Source: Hemerocallis citrina
Taxonomy: Eukaryota > Streptophyta > Magnoliopsida > Asparagales > Asphodelaceae
DNA: 64,000 nucleotides
Assembly: GCA_017893485.1 (NCBI GenBank)
Contig: CM030361.1
Location: 138,526,461-138,590,460 of the forward strand
Direction: 5' to 3'
Part shown: positions 24,691 through 35,914 of the stretch, in pieces
Numbering within the stretch: position 1 is the stretch's first letter
How the letters are laid out: each line of letters begins with the position of its first letter
Notes under the pieces: model-generated
Database searches by the model: none
What the model was told of the DNA's origin: nothing
The model's input: the letters and a program-made list of their open reading frames with translations, nothing else
Program-made: the position numbers and the translations under genes

Positions 24691-25390
24691 TCTTAATTTA
24701 ATGAAATCATGAACAAAATCAATCTCTTAGAGTTAGCCCTCTCACTACTACCGGTTTTATTTCTTTCATTTCACAATGACCCAAACTGGTCTTTTCAATG
24801 TCAATAATCATAATTTATTCATCACTTTCACTTGCCGGTGTGAGTTTTGGCTACACCCTAATTTTCAATTTCATTTCACAAATTCACATGTTTGAATTTT
24901 CATACTCAATAACATTTTCTTTTCCAATCACATAATTTCGAATAATTCATGAGTCCATAACCATACATAGAGTTTCATTATTCATCATGAATTTCATCCA
25001 ATATTTATTTCCACATTAAAAATTATATCACTAAGTATATGGTCAAAATGAATATTCACAACTCATTATTGTCACATTAATCTTCAATAGGAATAATTCA
25101 CACCACTTCACTTCATATATTTTTCTTCTTTATTATATTTCCTTTTCTAGCACTTTATTTCAAGTTCTTTTACAACACATAACTTTCACAAAATATAAGT
25201 GTAGAACCATAGTTCTAACTACACTTTTGTTCTCAAAATATACTCTATTTCATTTCAAAAATTCCCAATTTATTTTTTATAAGTCACACATAATTTTAGA
25301 ATAATAATAGTATTTTTTTCATAATTTTTAAATATAAAAAATCCACAAAAAATCATTTTTTTCCAAAAGTTTAATACTGGCTGAGACCAA

Positions 25391-25617
25391 GTTTTGAACC
25401 GGCAACCACAGGGAAACAAGCCGCACGCTCTAGCCACTAGGCCAATCGCACCGATTGATATGAAGGGGGTTAAGAGTCTTAAGTACTCTCAGTTGAAAAA
25501 CTGATTAAATTTGTTAAATGCACACAAAAAATGGTGTTATCAAGGATCGAACCCTCGATCTGTGAGAACCCAAACCGCACACTGTAGCGATTAGAAGCCT
25601 CCCGACCACTTGAGCTA
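25391..25617 (-). repeat. Two tRNA-like modules in X'
   Basis: On the minus strand, module 1 has A box TAGCTCAAGTGGT (25,605-25,617) and B box GGTTCGATCC (25,544-25,553). Module 2 has TGGCCTAGTGGCT (25,432-25,444) and GGTTCAAAAC (25,391-25,400). The A boxes fit the tRNA consensus well. The same paired order occurs in X at 14,353-14,559. Confidence 0.55.
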
Positions 25618-26530
25618 TAGGTTCAAGTTGTCTCAAATACAACTTGCACTCTAATTAAATCAACTCTCTGTTTAATAGAACATTTCGATGTTTTAAAAGC
25701 TCTCATTTGAATCTTGCTTTTACTAAATTTACTGTAAATCTCCAGAATAATTATTCCCATAATAATTGATACTCCAGTAATTAAAAAAATGATTTTTCTA
25801 ATAATTAAATACATATTTTTCATACAATTAGTTTAAATTGTATGCTACTACTACCACATTTCTTTTTCGACATTTCTTATCCAATTTAACATCAATATTC
25901 CCTATATCAATTCCCTGTTTATATTCCATTCACAAATCCACAAATTATATTTTAAGTTATTCGTTACAACATTATCACAAAAAGGTTCATTCAAGCACAT
26001 AAAATAACATTTTCATCTACTACATTTGCATTTAGTTCTTGATGCTAATAACAAATTTTACTTCAAACAATCCATAGCTATAAATAATTCATACACAACT
26101 TAAGTTTGATGATGGAATCACATACAATCTATTTAGCAACATTCCAATCAACTAATAAGCCATTTTTCCAATTAAATGTACTCTTATTAATCTTTTTCAT
26201 GCATTATCATTTCAATTCAATCTTAGCATGCTTTCTAATTAGAAACATGGAAAATAACCCACCTTAATTGGAGAGAAACACAATTGCAACACCTCTTAAA
26301 CAAAAGTCCTCGCCAAAACAGCGTTCCTCCTCCTCCTTGATGCGCACCCAAGCCTTCAAAGATGCCAACCCGAGCCTCCAAAGATGCCGGCCTTCCTTTC
26401 TTGGTGCAAGCACAACTCCCTCACACACAACTCTCAATCTTTTATCTCACTTACTATACTACTAACAATGTATTTTATACTATAGGTTTTGGAGAAATAA
26501 AGAGTACAAAAATAACTAGGCTAGGGAGGG

Positions 26531-26538
26531 TATTTATA
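26531..26538 (-). promoter_or_regulatory. TATA box of X' LTR
   Basis: The minus strand reads TATAAATA within CGTATAAATACCC. It lies upstream of a leader comparable to that in X. Confidence 0.5.
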
Positions 26539-26953
26539 CGAAAATTTGGAGTGAATGGAAGGCTAGGATCCAACTAGAAGTTAGAAATAAAAGGCTAGGA
26601 TTCAAGGGGGAGTTGTAGTAACCAACCATGATCAAGCAACCACCACCCATGACTCCACTATTTTTTTCATTTCCCTCCATGTTAAAAACCGGCCTCATGT
26701 GGTACATTTGCACGTGTACGTGCACTACACGTGCATGCATTTGTCTCCATTTAAAAAAATTGTACATTATATTTTCTATAAAAATAATCTTTAAAAGATG
26801 TTCTACATTACAAGTTGTAATTAAAATAGAAATAACTCATGGGCTTTAATTAGTGGGCCAAATTAATAAAAAAATAAATAAATTAGATTTGGGCTAAAAA
26901 TAAAGCTTATGTTTATTTGAAGAAAGTGGGCCTTTATAAAAACAATTAAAGAA

Positions 26954-26957
26954 CATA

Positions 26958-27048
<91 letters not shown>
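26954..27048. repeat. (AT)n microsatellite, left half
   Basis: About 95 bases of AT repeat belong to X' and are interrupted by element B. The other half is 42,310-42,427. Frames reading YIYIYI across it are artefacts. Confidence 0.95.
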
Positions 27049-27053
<5 letters not shown>

Positions 27054-27646
27054 CCGCTAATTTCGGTGTGGGGGCAAACAGATAGAATTTGTGAGTTCTT
27101 AGGGAAACTGAATAGTAAACCTGTATACCTGTTCCGTCGGGGTTTTGATCGTCGCTGCTGCCGTGCACCTGCAAAAAGTGCGAGACACCGGGGTTGTTCC
27201 CGGCGACACACCCTCCGACGCTCAAGTCAGTAATCTGGAAGACTATGAAAGAGCGCCAAAAACTGGTGAAAGACTGATTACCTCTTAATGGAGATGGGTG
27301 GGGGGTATTTATAGGCGTCTTAGGGAACAGATTAGGCATGTAATTCCTTGTGTCTAGATAAGGAATGTAATCCCCAATCCCCTAGTGAAAGGATAGATAT
27401 GAATCGGGGCCGTTGATTAACATTAATCAGAAACCTTAATTCTACCCTGTCGGACCGGGTTTGTTGCGGGTTGAAACCCGCACCCAGTTGAGGTGGATCC
27501 GTTCGCGGGTTATTGGATCTGTGAGAAGGAGACCCAGTACCCGTTTCTGACCCGTTTGTAGGTAAAATTACTGTCTTACCCCCGGACTTCAGGATTCGTG
27601 CCCAATTTGGACGGTCTCGATTAAACCCCTATTTTTAGCCATATCA
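27049..27646 (-). repeat. Element B 3' LTR
   Basis: 598 bp, with a TATAAATA box on the minus strand (plus-strand 27,306-27,313). On the minus strand it is preceded by the G-rich tract GTGGGGGGCTCG, the likely polypurine tract. Confidence 0.95.
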
Positions 27647-28039
27647 CGAGCCCCCCACTACTAAAGGCTGAGGACAATCAGTCTTTGAGGAGTAGTTTGA
27701 CTGTTTTAGTGGCTAGTGGAGTTGTATCGGGATCCGAATGGATGTTTTTGAATCCCAAAGTGGGTGGTAAGGTAATTCCTTCTTCTTTCTTGAAGCCATG
27801 TGGTGTATCAATTTTTTATCTATCTTTTCGGGCTATTTATTTAATTTTGCGATGCGTTAGCTAGTCGTTCGGGGGTCTTAGCCGTATATTCTAGGTAATA
27901 ATTGTTCGTTAGGGGGTTCAAAAATATCCCCCCAAATTTTTAATTATCTTCCAGAATTTTTAGCTAATTTTCCCGAATTTTTAGCAATTTTTCACAATTT
28001 TTAAATAAATAAAACGATTTAAATAAATAAAAATTGATT

Positions 28040-30215
28040 TTTAAATACCTATTTATGACGTGGCTACATCTGGATCGTCGATCAGAGCGGAGGCGCGAAT
28101 TTCTGAATGATCAGACGGCCCCGATTCCTCAGCAGGCTTTTTTGCCGTATACGAGGGTCGGTGCCTCGGCACCTCGGCTCGGAGGGCCAGCGCCTCGGCT
28201 CGGAAGGTCAGCGCTTCGGCTCGGTAGGTCAGCGGTTCGGCTCGGAGGATCCGAGGTACGTGACATCATCTGGGCCGTCCATTTCAGCGTGGATCTCCAT
28301 AAAACGCTATCTTGTCGTTTAGTGGATGTGGCCACATCTGGACCGTCCATCATGACGAGTGTGCTTTTTCATAAGATCCAACGGCTGATATGGGTCGGTA
28401 TGATTTTTTGCCATATACGAGGGTCGGTACCTCGGCACCTCGGCTCGGAGAGCCAGCGCTTTGGCTCGGAAGGTCAGCGCTTCGGCTCGGTGGGTCGGCG
28501 GTTCGGCTTGGAGGATCCGAGGTACGTGGCATCATCTGGGCCGTCCATTTCAGTGTGGATCTCCATAAAACGCTATCTTGTCGTTTAGTGGAGGTGGCCA
28601 AATCTGGGCCGTCCATCATGACGAGCACGCTTTTTCACAAGATCCAATGGCTAATATGGGTCGGTATGATTTTTTGCCATATACGAGGGTCGGTACCTCG
28701 GTACCTCGGCTCGGACTCCTAGCACTGTTGGCCGAGGTGCTAAGTTGGCTGTTTTGGAGGAGGCGTTTCTTGAAGGCTCCACTCTTCTGCACCCAGTAGC
28801 TCGGCTGCTCGGCTGAGCTGTTCGGTAGCTCGGCTGAGCGGGCCGATGGCAGGCATCTCGGAAGGTACGCGTGGGTGGATCTGGGCCGTTCATCATGGCG
28901 CGTATCACGAGGATGGGGTTCAGATCACGAGAAAACGTTATCTTGTCATTTTGCGGGCGTAGCGCGATCTGAACCGTCCATCAGATTCTGTCGCGAATTT
29001 TGGAGAGATCCGACGGTGACTTTGCCTCGGGTTGATTTTTATCCATATACGAGGGTCGGTACCTCGTCATCTCGGCTCGGCGCATCAGGGCCGGTGGCCG
29101 AGGTGCTGAGTTGGCCATTTTGGAGGGAGCGTTTCTTGAAGGTTCCACTCTTCCACACCCAGTAGCTCGGCTGCTCGGCTGAGCTGTTCGGTAGCTCGGC
29201 TGAGCGGGCCGATGGCAGGCAGCTCGGTAGGTACGCGTGGGTGGATCTGGGCCGTTCATCATGGCACGCATCACGAGGATGGGGTTCAGATCACGAGAAA
29301 ACGTTATCTTGTCGTTTTGTGGGCGTGGCGCGATCCGAACCGTCCATCAGATTCTGTCGCGAATTTTGGAGAGATCCGATGGTGACTTCGCCTCAGGTTG
29401 ATTTTTATCCATATACGAGGGTCGGTACCTCGTCATCTCGGCTCGGCGCATCAGGGCCGGTGGCCGAGGTGCTGAGTTGGCTATTTTGGAGGGAGCGTTT
29501 CTTGAAGGTTCCACTCTTCCACACCCAGTAGCTCGGCTGCTCGGCTGAGCTGTTCGGTAGCTCGGCTGAGCGGGCCGATGGCAGGCAGCTCGGAAGGTAC
29601 GCGTGGGTGGATCTGGGCCGTTCATCATGGCGCGCATCGCGAGGATGGGGTTCAGATCACGAGAAAATGTTATCTTGACGTTTTGTGGGCGTGGCGCGAT
29701 CCGAACCGTCCATCAGATTCTGTCGCGAATTTTGGAGAGATCCGACGGTGACTTCGCCTCGGGTTGATTTTTCTCCATATACGAGGGTCGGTACCTCGTC
29801 ATCTCGGCTCGGCGCATCAGGGCCGGTGGCCGAGGTGCTGAGTTGGCTATTTTGGAGGAAGCGTTTCTTGAAGGTTCCACTCTTCCGCACCCAGTAGCTC
29901 GGCTACTCGGCTGAGCTGTTCGGTAGCTCGGCTGAGCGGGCCGATGGCAGGTAGCTCGGAAGGTACGCATGGGTGGATCTGGGCCATTCATCATGGCGCG
30001 CATCGCGAGGATGGGGTTCAGATCACGAGAAAACGTTATCTTGTCGTTTTGTGGGCATGGCGCGATCCGAACCGTCCATCAGATTCTGTCGCGAATTTTG
30101 GAGAGATCCGACGGTGACTTCGCCTCGGGTTGATTTTTCTCCATATACGAGGGTCGGTACCTCGTCATCTCGGCTCGGCGCATCAGGGCCGGTGGCCGAG
30201 GTGCTGAGTTGACTG
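28040..30215 (+). repeat. Seven-unit tandem array of element B (266- then 366-bp units)
   Basis: The landmark ACGAGGGTCGGT occurs at 28,151, 28,417, 28,683, 29,049, 29,415, 29,781 and 30,147. The intervals are 266, 266, 366, 366, 366 and 366. The longer units carry about 100 extra bases rich in GCTCGGCTGAGC-type sequence. Units share GTTATCTTGTCGTTT and GGGCCGTYCATC. The array fills the space between the 3' LTR and the antisense gene, as the W-box array does in A, but the monomers are unrelated. The 90-100-aa open frames on both strands are a product of the period. Positions 27,647-28,040 hold A/T-rich sequence without a recognisable gene. Confidence 0.92.
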
Positions 30216-30376
30216 TTCTGAAGGGATTCCATAGCTCGGCTTGGCAGACCGGTGGCCGAGTCGTTTACTTGGTGATTTTTGGAGCCCCTCCGTTATTCGA
30301 AACGTCGCAATTCTCCGCTTGGCGCTTTGGCTTAGTGGGCTTTTCACGCTTCTTAAGGAGGCCCAACATTTTAGGG

Positions 30377-30387
30377 GTTATAAGTTC
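30377..30387 (+). promoter_or_regulatory. TATA-like promoter of the antisense gene in B
   Basis: GTTATAAGTTC is followed by CTCCCCCCCACT, about 210 bases before the ATG at 30,591. It corresponds to CCATAAATCCCCACCACT in A. A conserved block near the ATG, GCATTCTGACCGTG (30,528-30,541), supports a shared promoter and leader. Confidence 0.5.
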
Positions 30388-30590
30388 TCCCCCCCACTCT
30401 AAAGCTCATTTCTTACTTTTTTACTCCCAAGACTTCACTTTTGCTCTCTAAGTTCTCTGCTAGCGGCGACTTTTGCCCCAAGGCGGTGCTGTTAGCTGTC
30501 GCGTAGGCCAGGCGATTTCCGGCGAGCGCATTCTGACCGTGAACGTCACTTCAAAGGTCAGTTTACTTAGTCTTAGCCTTTTACCTAGAG

Positions 30591-33500
30591 ATGTCACGAG
30601 TGAACTCAGGAAGTGGGGCCTCGTCCTCGGGCGATGATGGTGCCGAGGAGAGGAGGAGGTCGGAAATCCGGAGAAAGGGTAAACAAGTTGCCGAACCGTC
30701 TGTAGCCGAGGCGAGGCAGGAGAAGAAGAAGAGGATGGTGGAGACCCAATCCCCCGTGGTTGAGGTGGTCATGCAAAACCCAAAGCAGGCTCCCGAGATG
30801 GGACGATATCCCTCTGTTCTGTCCGGGCATTCGGGTGTCAGGCAGTACGAGGGCGATTTGAGAAAGCTATTTATGGGAAGTTGAAGATCGTCGAGGAACC
30901 TAACCCGGCCCTTCCCACCGAAGCCGACGAGCTCATTTCGGTGTTATCCGAGAAGGATCTACTTCGGATCAGAAAGGCCTTCGCCATCCCTCCGGAGTAC
31001 AAACTGATGCTCCCCGGCCCCGGGATGCGAGCGAATTCCAAGTTGTCATCGTCGGACATGTGTATGTTCGACTTCGACTCCTTGAATGCCGGACTGCGTT
31101 TTTCGCTGCATCCCTTCATCCTCCAGATCCTCGGCTGGTTCTGCCTCGCGCCGACCCAATTCATGCCGAACACATGGCGTCACGTGAATGCTTTCTTGCT
31201 TCAGTGCCACAGAGCCGAAGTGGTGCCGGACTTGACAGTCTTCCGAGGCTTGTATCGGATAAACAGGCAGCACAGGACGGAGTATCGGTACTACTTGGGG
31301 CCGAGGAAGGGTATTAGGATTATAGAAAATCCCGACTCAATTAAGGGTTGGAAAGAGAAGTATTTTATAATAAGGGGTGAGGCGATTCGGCATATTCCGA
31401 CCCGGTGGAAAGTGGAGGTGCCGAAATTTGCGCGAGCCGACCCTGTATTGTCTGAGGCCAAGGAGGAGGTGGCGAGGAAGATAATGGCCCTTCCGCTGTT
31501 GAGTTGGAGGGAGTTGACGGAGGAGGTGTTGTTCGGGTCCGGCCTAAGCCCCATCGACCCGAGTATGCTCCTGGCATCTCATTTATTTTCGTTTCTCAAG
31601 TCTTTAGTCCGTCTTGCTGATTTGTTTTTTGTTGTCCGATGCAGAGGCGATGAAGATTGATTTCAACTCGATGATGGCCAATAGGTCCAAGTTGGCCGGG
31701 GGCAGAAAGAGGAAGAGGGCGACCGAGGCTGCCTCGTCGACTCCGCTGCCCACTGTCGCCTCTGCCACCACCCCGCCTCCTCTGCTTACCGAGGTGCCTT
31801 CGGAGGTGGCTGTCGTCGAGGAGGCCTCGGCCCCTATGGTTCCGACCGTGATAGAGGGGGCCTTTGATGTCAACGCGGCTCTGGCGCTCGAGGCTCCGCC
31901 ATTGACCAAGGCTGCCGAGGAAATCCTGACCGAGCAGCACAAGCAGTTGTTTGTGCCGAACTGGCGGGTGAGGAATCATGACGGATTCCTCGGCAACTCG
32001 CAGATGTCAGTGCAGGTCGTCAAGCACTTGGCGACCCCGAAGGACAGAGCTGCGCTGAAGGCGGGGACGGTCGGCGACGACACCTATGAAGTCGCTCGGT
32101 CACTCGTGTCGGTAAGTGTCCTCTTGCGAATTTCTTTAAGTTTGTTGCTCGGCTTGCGCATCACTCTGATGTTTTTGCAGGCGACCTGCCACTTCGGCCA
32201 CCTTCTCGAGACGTTCGCCACGCAGGAGAAGGAGCTGAGGGCCGCCAGCGACAAAGACAGGTCGGCAAAGGTTAGGGCGGTCAAGGAACTCGAGGCCGAG
32301 CAGAGGCGAGCCGAGGCCTTGGAAGTCCGGGTGGCCGACCTCGTTGCCGACCTGGAGAAAGCCAAGGGGCGCCTCGAGGCGGAGTCTGCCAAGGCCGCCG
32401 AGGAGCTGGCTGCGGCGATGAAGTCCTTGGCCGAAGAGAAGGCAGAGAAGGAGGCCTTGGCGACGAAGATCAGGGCCGAGGTGGAGAAGGAGGCCGAAGC
32501 CGAGGCGAAGAAGCACATGTCCAAGAACATGGAGCTGTCTTATCAAAGGACACTCGATCATGTCCAAGAACGGATCCCTGGCTTCGAGCGGGTCGGCTAC
32601 CGACTGTGGCCAAGGTCGCCTTCAGGCGACGAGGAGGAGGAAGGCGAAGGCGACGAGGCCGAAGGTGAGGACGAGGAGGAGGAGACCGACCCACCTGTGG
32701 CGGACGGCCAGGTCGAGGGGAGGATCGAGGGGCCATCTGTCAATGCGCCCGTGGTCGAAGCGGCGACTCAGGTGGACCCCTGATCCCCTCGTTAAATTTT
32801 TTGTAGTTTTCGTTTTGTTTTTTCTTCCGAGCATTGTAATGCCTTTTGCGGACTGGCCACCGCTTTTAATGAATGAAAAATGTTTTGACTTCGAAATTTT
32901 GTCTAAGTGTTTGGTTCGGCAATATAGTACTTCAATGCTGTCCCTTTCTCATTTCAGATTGCCGAGCAGACTCTTATCACCTCGGCTGATCGGCGTCGAG
33001 CCGAGTTGTTTAAGCGATCTCGGGAGGATCGTCTCGAGGGTGTGATTCACCTGACGAGGAGGATACTTTACAACTTAGAGATTAGGCATAGTGAGGCGTT
33101 GGCCGAACTGCACCATCTACGGATAGTCGAGGCCGAACTATCTACTAAGGAGGAGGAGCTGGCGCGAGTTTCGGCCGAACGAGATGACTTTGCGAAGAAG
33201 TTAGAACAGCTGCAAAGGGTGACGGTCAACAAGAGCATCGAGGTGACCCACTTGCGATGCGTCATATTTGACAGCGCCGAATACCCCGGTTCGGCAAAAC
33301 TTCCTCGATTCAAAGTGATTGTGAAGGACGACACATTGAAGAACCGAATCGTCGAACTGGAAGAGGAGGTTGCTCGGCTCAAACCTCCACCGACGAGGGC
33401 TAATGTCCGGAGCACCTCGTGCACTCGCGAAGAGATTGAGCGAGGGATCACGTTTTATCAAGCCGCGAGCCGGACTCCTATCATAGGCAGGTCAGCAGCC

Positions 33501-33671
33501 GACGCCCAAAGCGGTGTAGCGGTGTCTTCAAGTGGTGCTTCGGTTGGAGCAACTGTCAGGGTCAGCGGCGAGGAGGCGTCTCGATTCGTTGGTCTGGAGA
33601 CGAGCTCAGAGGTCAAGAGGTGCCGTCCCAAGGTATCGTTGAACCGGAGCGTTCCCCTTCCTCGAAGGTAG
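30591..33671 (+). CDS. Antisense gene of element B: Transposase_28-like domain plus coiled coils, spliced
   Basis: The start ATG at 30,591 is in the same AGAGATGTC context as in A. The N-terminal exon (30,591 to about 30,880) is acidic and lysine-rich. The frame then changes near 30,880, by one frame jump that may be an indel. The domain runs 30,881-31,562: LPTEADELISVL, FAIPPEYKLMLPGPGMR, RFSLHPFILQILGWF, FMPNTWRHVNAFLLQCHRA, TEYRYYLGPRKG; this matches plant 'putative gypsy type transposon' proteins. Introns by sequence and by comparison with A: 31,563-31,644 (GTATGC...GATGCAG), 32,112-32,180 (GTAAGT...TTTGCAG, length divisible by three) and 32,772-32,957 (GTGGAC...TTTCAG, phase 0). Exons after intron 2 are coiled coil, with an acidic stretch near 32,630-32,690. 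Without the third splice the protein ends at 32,783. With it, a further ~238 residues end VSLNRSVPLPRR. Function is unknown. Confidence 0.8.
32848..32863 (+). other. Conserved GCGG/CCGC hairpin in intron 3 (B)
   Basis: GCGGACTGGCCACCGC then TTTTAATGAATGAAAA. It matches 20,697-20,712 of element A while the surrounding intron has diverged. It lies between the early stop codon and the acceptor of intron 3, so it could mark the end of a shorter mRNA. Confidence 0.4.
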
Positions 33672-33775
33672 AGAACGGGTCGTGTCTTATCTTCGGATGT
33701 CTTTAGAACCGTCCTTCGGAGTGTTTTTCGAACTCTTTTGTTGTAATCCTTTTGTAGATTTATCCAAGTTATATT

Positions 33776-33781
33776 AATAAA
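33776..33781 (+). terminator. Polyadenylation signal of the antisense gene (B)
   Basis: AATAAA about 105 bases after the last stop codon, within T-rich sequence with a TTGTAATCC element upstream. Confidence 0.45.
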
Positions 33782-34890
33782 ATTGAAGTTGACTTATCCG
33801 AACTGTTATATGCTGGCTTCTTACTGTGCTGTAATCGCGTTAGCTAGGGTAGGCTCGAAACGAATCCACGAGGCAAGTGTTTGCTTTATCGAGCATCTTG
33901 GCCTCGAAACTCACACTTTTGCCGCGGTTCTGAATCTCGCTCGGAGCCTTCAGATATGGCCTTGAGAACGGTACCCCATAATTAATACGTGGCGCTCCAG
34001 TTCCCTAGGTGCCACTTTTGGACTCCCGAGGGTCATAATGACGGTCTCTTGGGGGAAGGCTATAAATCCCACACCCCCCCTTGTAGTTTGTCATCGCAGT
34101 CTAGAGCTCTTGTGGCATCGACGGCGTCTGCCCTTGGGCGGATGCCAGCTTAGTGAAAAAATTTCGCCTCGAGAGGTTCGGAAAAGTGGCCACCCTACTG
34201 CCTTGTTCTTCTCCCGTTCCTGACGGCCCCGATGTAGGTGTCAGGGGCGAGGGAGGACAAGGCAGAAGAGTTGTCTACCATAGTCCGGGCCCGAGGGAAA
34301 GGCTCTTCGGGAGGAGAGGTGGTCGCTCTTCCACCATGGTCTTCTCCTGACTCTGACGGCTCCAAGGTGGGTGTCAGGGTCAGGGGAGATCATGGTGGAT
34401 AAGGTGATGACCAGAATCCGGAATCCGGGAGAGATCCCTTAAAACTTTAACCCAAACTTTTTAGGGACTAAGTTTTTGCTTCGTAATAGGTTGGCAGTGC
34501 TCATACGGCTCGTCGGCCGAGGCGATTGCGGAAGAAGGTTGATTCGGATTGCCGGTTGCTTATCGTTTGGGGTCGAGCGAGGTGAGGCGATCGGGGCCGT
34601 TGGATGGTGGCACGAATCTTGAGGGTGGTCCAGTCCCCAAGAAAATGTTATCTTGTCGTTTTGCGGACACGTGGCTGAATTAGATCCGTTCATCACGCCC
34701 TAGCACACTTTCTGAGACGATCTGATGGTGGTTTTGCCTCGGGAGGTTTTTTCGCCATATACGAGGATCGGTACCCCGTCCGCTCGGCTCGACAGTCGTG
34801 GGGGCAGGTCGGAGTGGCCATCTAACCCCGGCCCATTTGGGGACGAGCCGGGTAGGTAAAGTCGAGCCATGGGACCCCGACCATCGTTAG
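33782..34890 (+). other. Element B spacer with an isolated array monomer
   Basis: Most of this stretch has no recognisable gene. A degenerate monomer of the 28,040-30,215 array lies at about 34,560-34,800: GTTATCTTGTCGTTTTGCGG at 34,648, then CCATATACGAGGATCGGTAC at about 34,755. It is in the same orientation as the main array but on the other side of the antisense gene. At 34,190-34,400 a GTGTCAGGG-centred sequence occurs twice, with flanking CTTCTCC-type stretches. Confidence 0.6.
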
Positions 34891-34896
34891 TTTAAG

Positions 34897-35745
34897 GGTT
34901 GCGGGAGCAATTCCGAATGGCGAGCTACTTCTAGATCGCTTAGGAGCGAACTTGCGAAGTAGAATCGAGCCAAGTGTTGGACTCCGAACCATTCAACGGC
35001 TGCAGGAGCAATTTCGAACGGCGATCTACTTCTGGCTCGCCTATGGGCGAGCCGAGGAAGTAGAGTCGAGCCGAGTGCTGGACTCCGAACCATCGTGAGA
35101 TTAGTTTAAAGATTGTGGGAGCAGTTCCGAATGGCGAGCTACTTCTAGATCGCTTAGGAGCGAACATGCGAAGTAGAATCGAGCCAAGTGTTGGACTCTG
35201 AACCATTCGACGGCTGCGGGAGCAATTTCGAACGGTGATCCACTTCTGGCTCGCCTACGGGCGAGCCGAGGAAGTAGAGTCGAGCCGAGTGCTGGACTCC
35301 GAACTATCGTAAGATTAGTTTAAGGGTTGCGGGAGCAGTTCCGAATGCGAGCTACTTCTAGATCGCTTAGGAGCGGACTTGCGAAGTAGAATCGAGCCAA
35401 GTGTTGGACTCTGAACCATTCAACGGCTGCAGGAGCAATTTTGAACGGAGATCTACTTCTGGCTCGTCTACGGGCGAGCCGAGGAAGTAGAGTCGAGCCG
35501 AGTGCTGGACTCCGAACCATTGTGAGATTAGTTTAAGGGTTGCGGGAGCAGTTCCGAATGGCGAGCTACTTCTAGATCGCTTAGGAGCGGACTTGCGAAG
35601 TAGAATCGAGCCAAGTGTTGGACTCCGAACCATTCAACGGCTGCGGGAGCAATTTCGAACGGCGATCTACTTCTGGCTCGTCTACGGGCGAGCCGAGGAA
35701 GTAAAGTCGAGCCGAGTGCTGGACTCCGAACCATCGTGAGATTGA
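34897..35745 (-). repeat. Four-unit 213-bp hairpin array of element B
   Basis: The landmark GAGCTACTTCTAGATCGC (first base G omitted in one unit) recurs at 34,922, 35,136, 35,348 and 35,561. Each unit is a dimer of two ~106-bp halves. Both halves have GGGAGCA-TT-CGAA and GAGCC-AGTG-TGGACTC, but different hairpins: CTACTTC/GAAGTAG enclosing TCGCT/AGCGA (34,925-34,962), and CTACTTC/GAAGTAG enclosing GGCTCGCC/GGCGAGCC (35,026-35,063). Homologous to the 118-bp array of A. Confidence 0.9.
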
Positions 35746-35914
35746 GGAGTTAAAAGCAGAGAGACAATAGTAGCAAGAATATGAAAGAACTTTATTTATT
35801 AATATCCAATGATCGGCTGCTTCTAAAGTTGCTAGCCGTTATTACAATGAAAAAAAAATAAAAGAAAATTACTACCAAGTAACAGGAAAGGAGCGGTTCG
35901 ACATCTCGAATTAC

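Noticed and set aside
26863..27339. YIYIYI and similar frames across the (AT)n tract
   Set aside because: Microsatellite translation running into the LTR of element B.
28034..30212. Repeated 70-110-residue frames in the B array, for example RYDFLPYTRVGTSAPRLG
   Set aside because: Identical repeats of a tandem monomer in several frames at once; 366 is divisible by three. No evidence of a protein.
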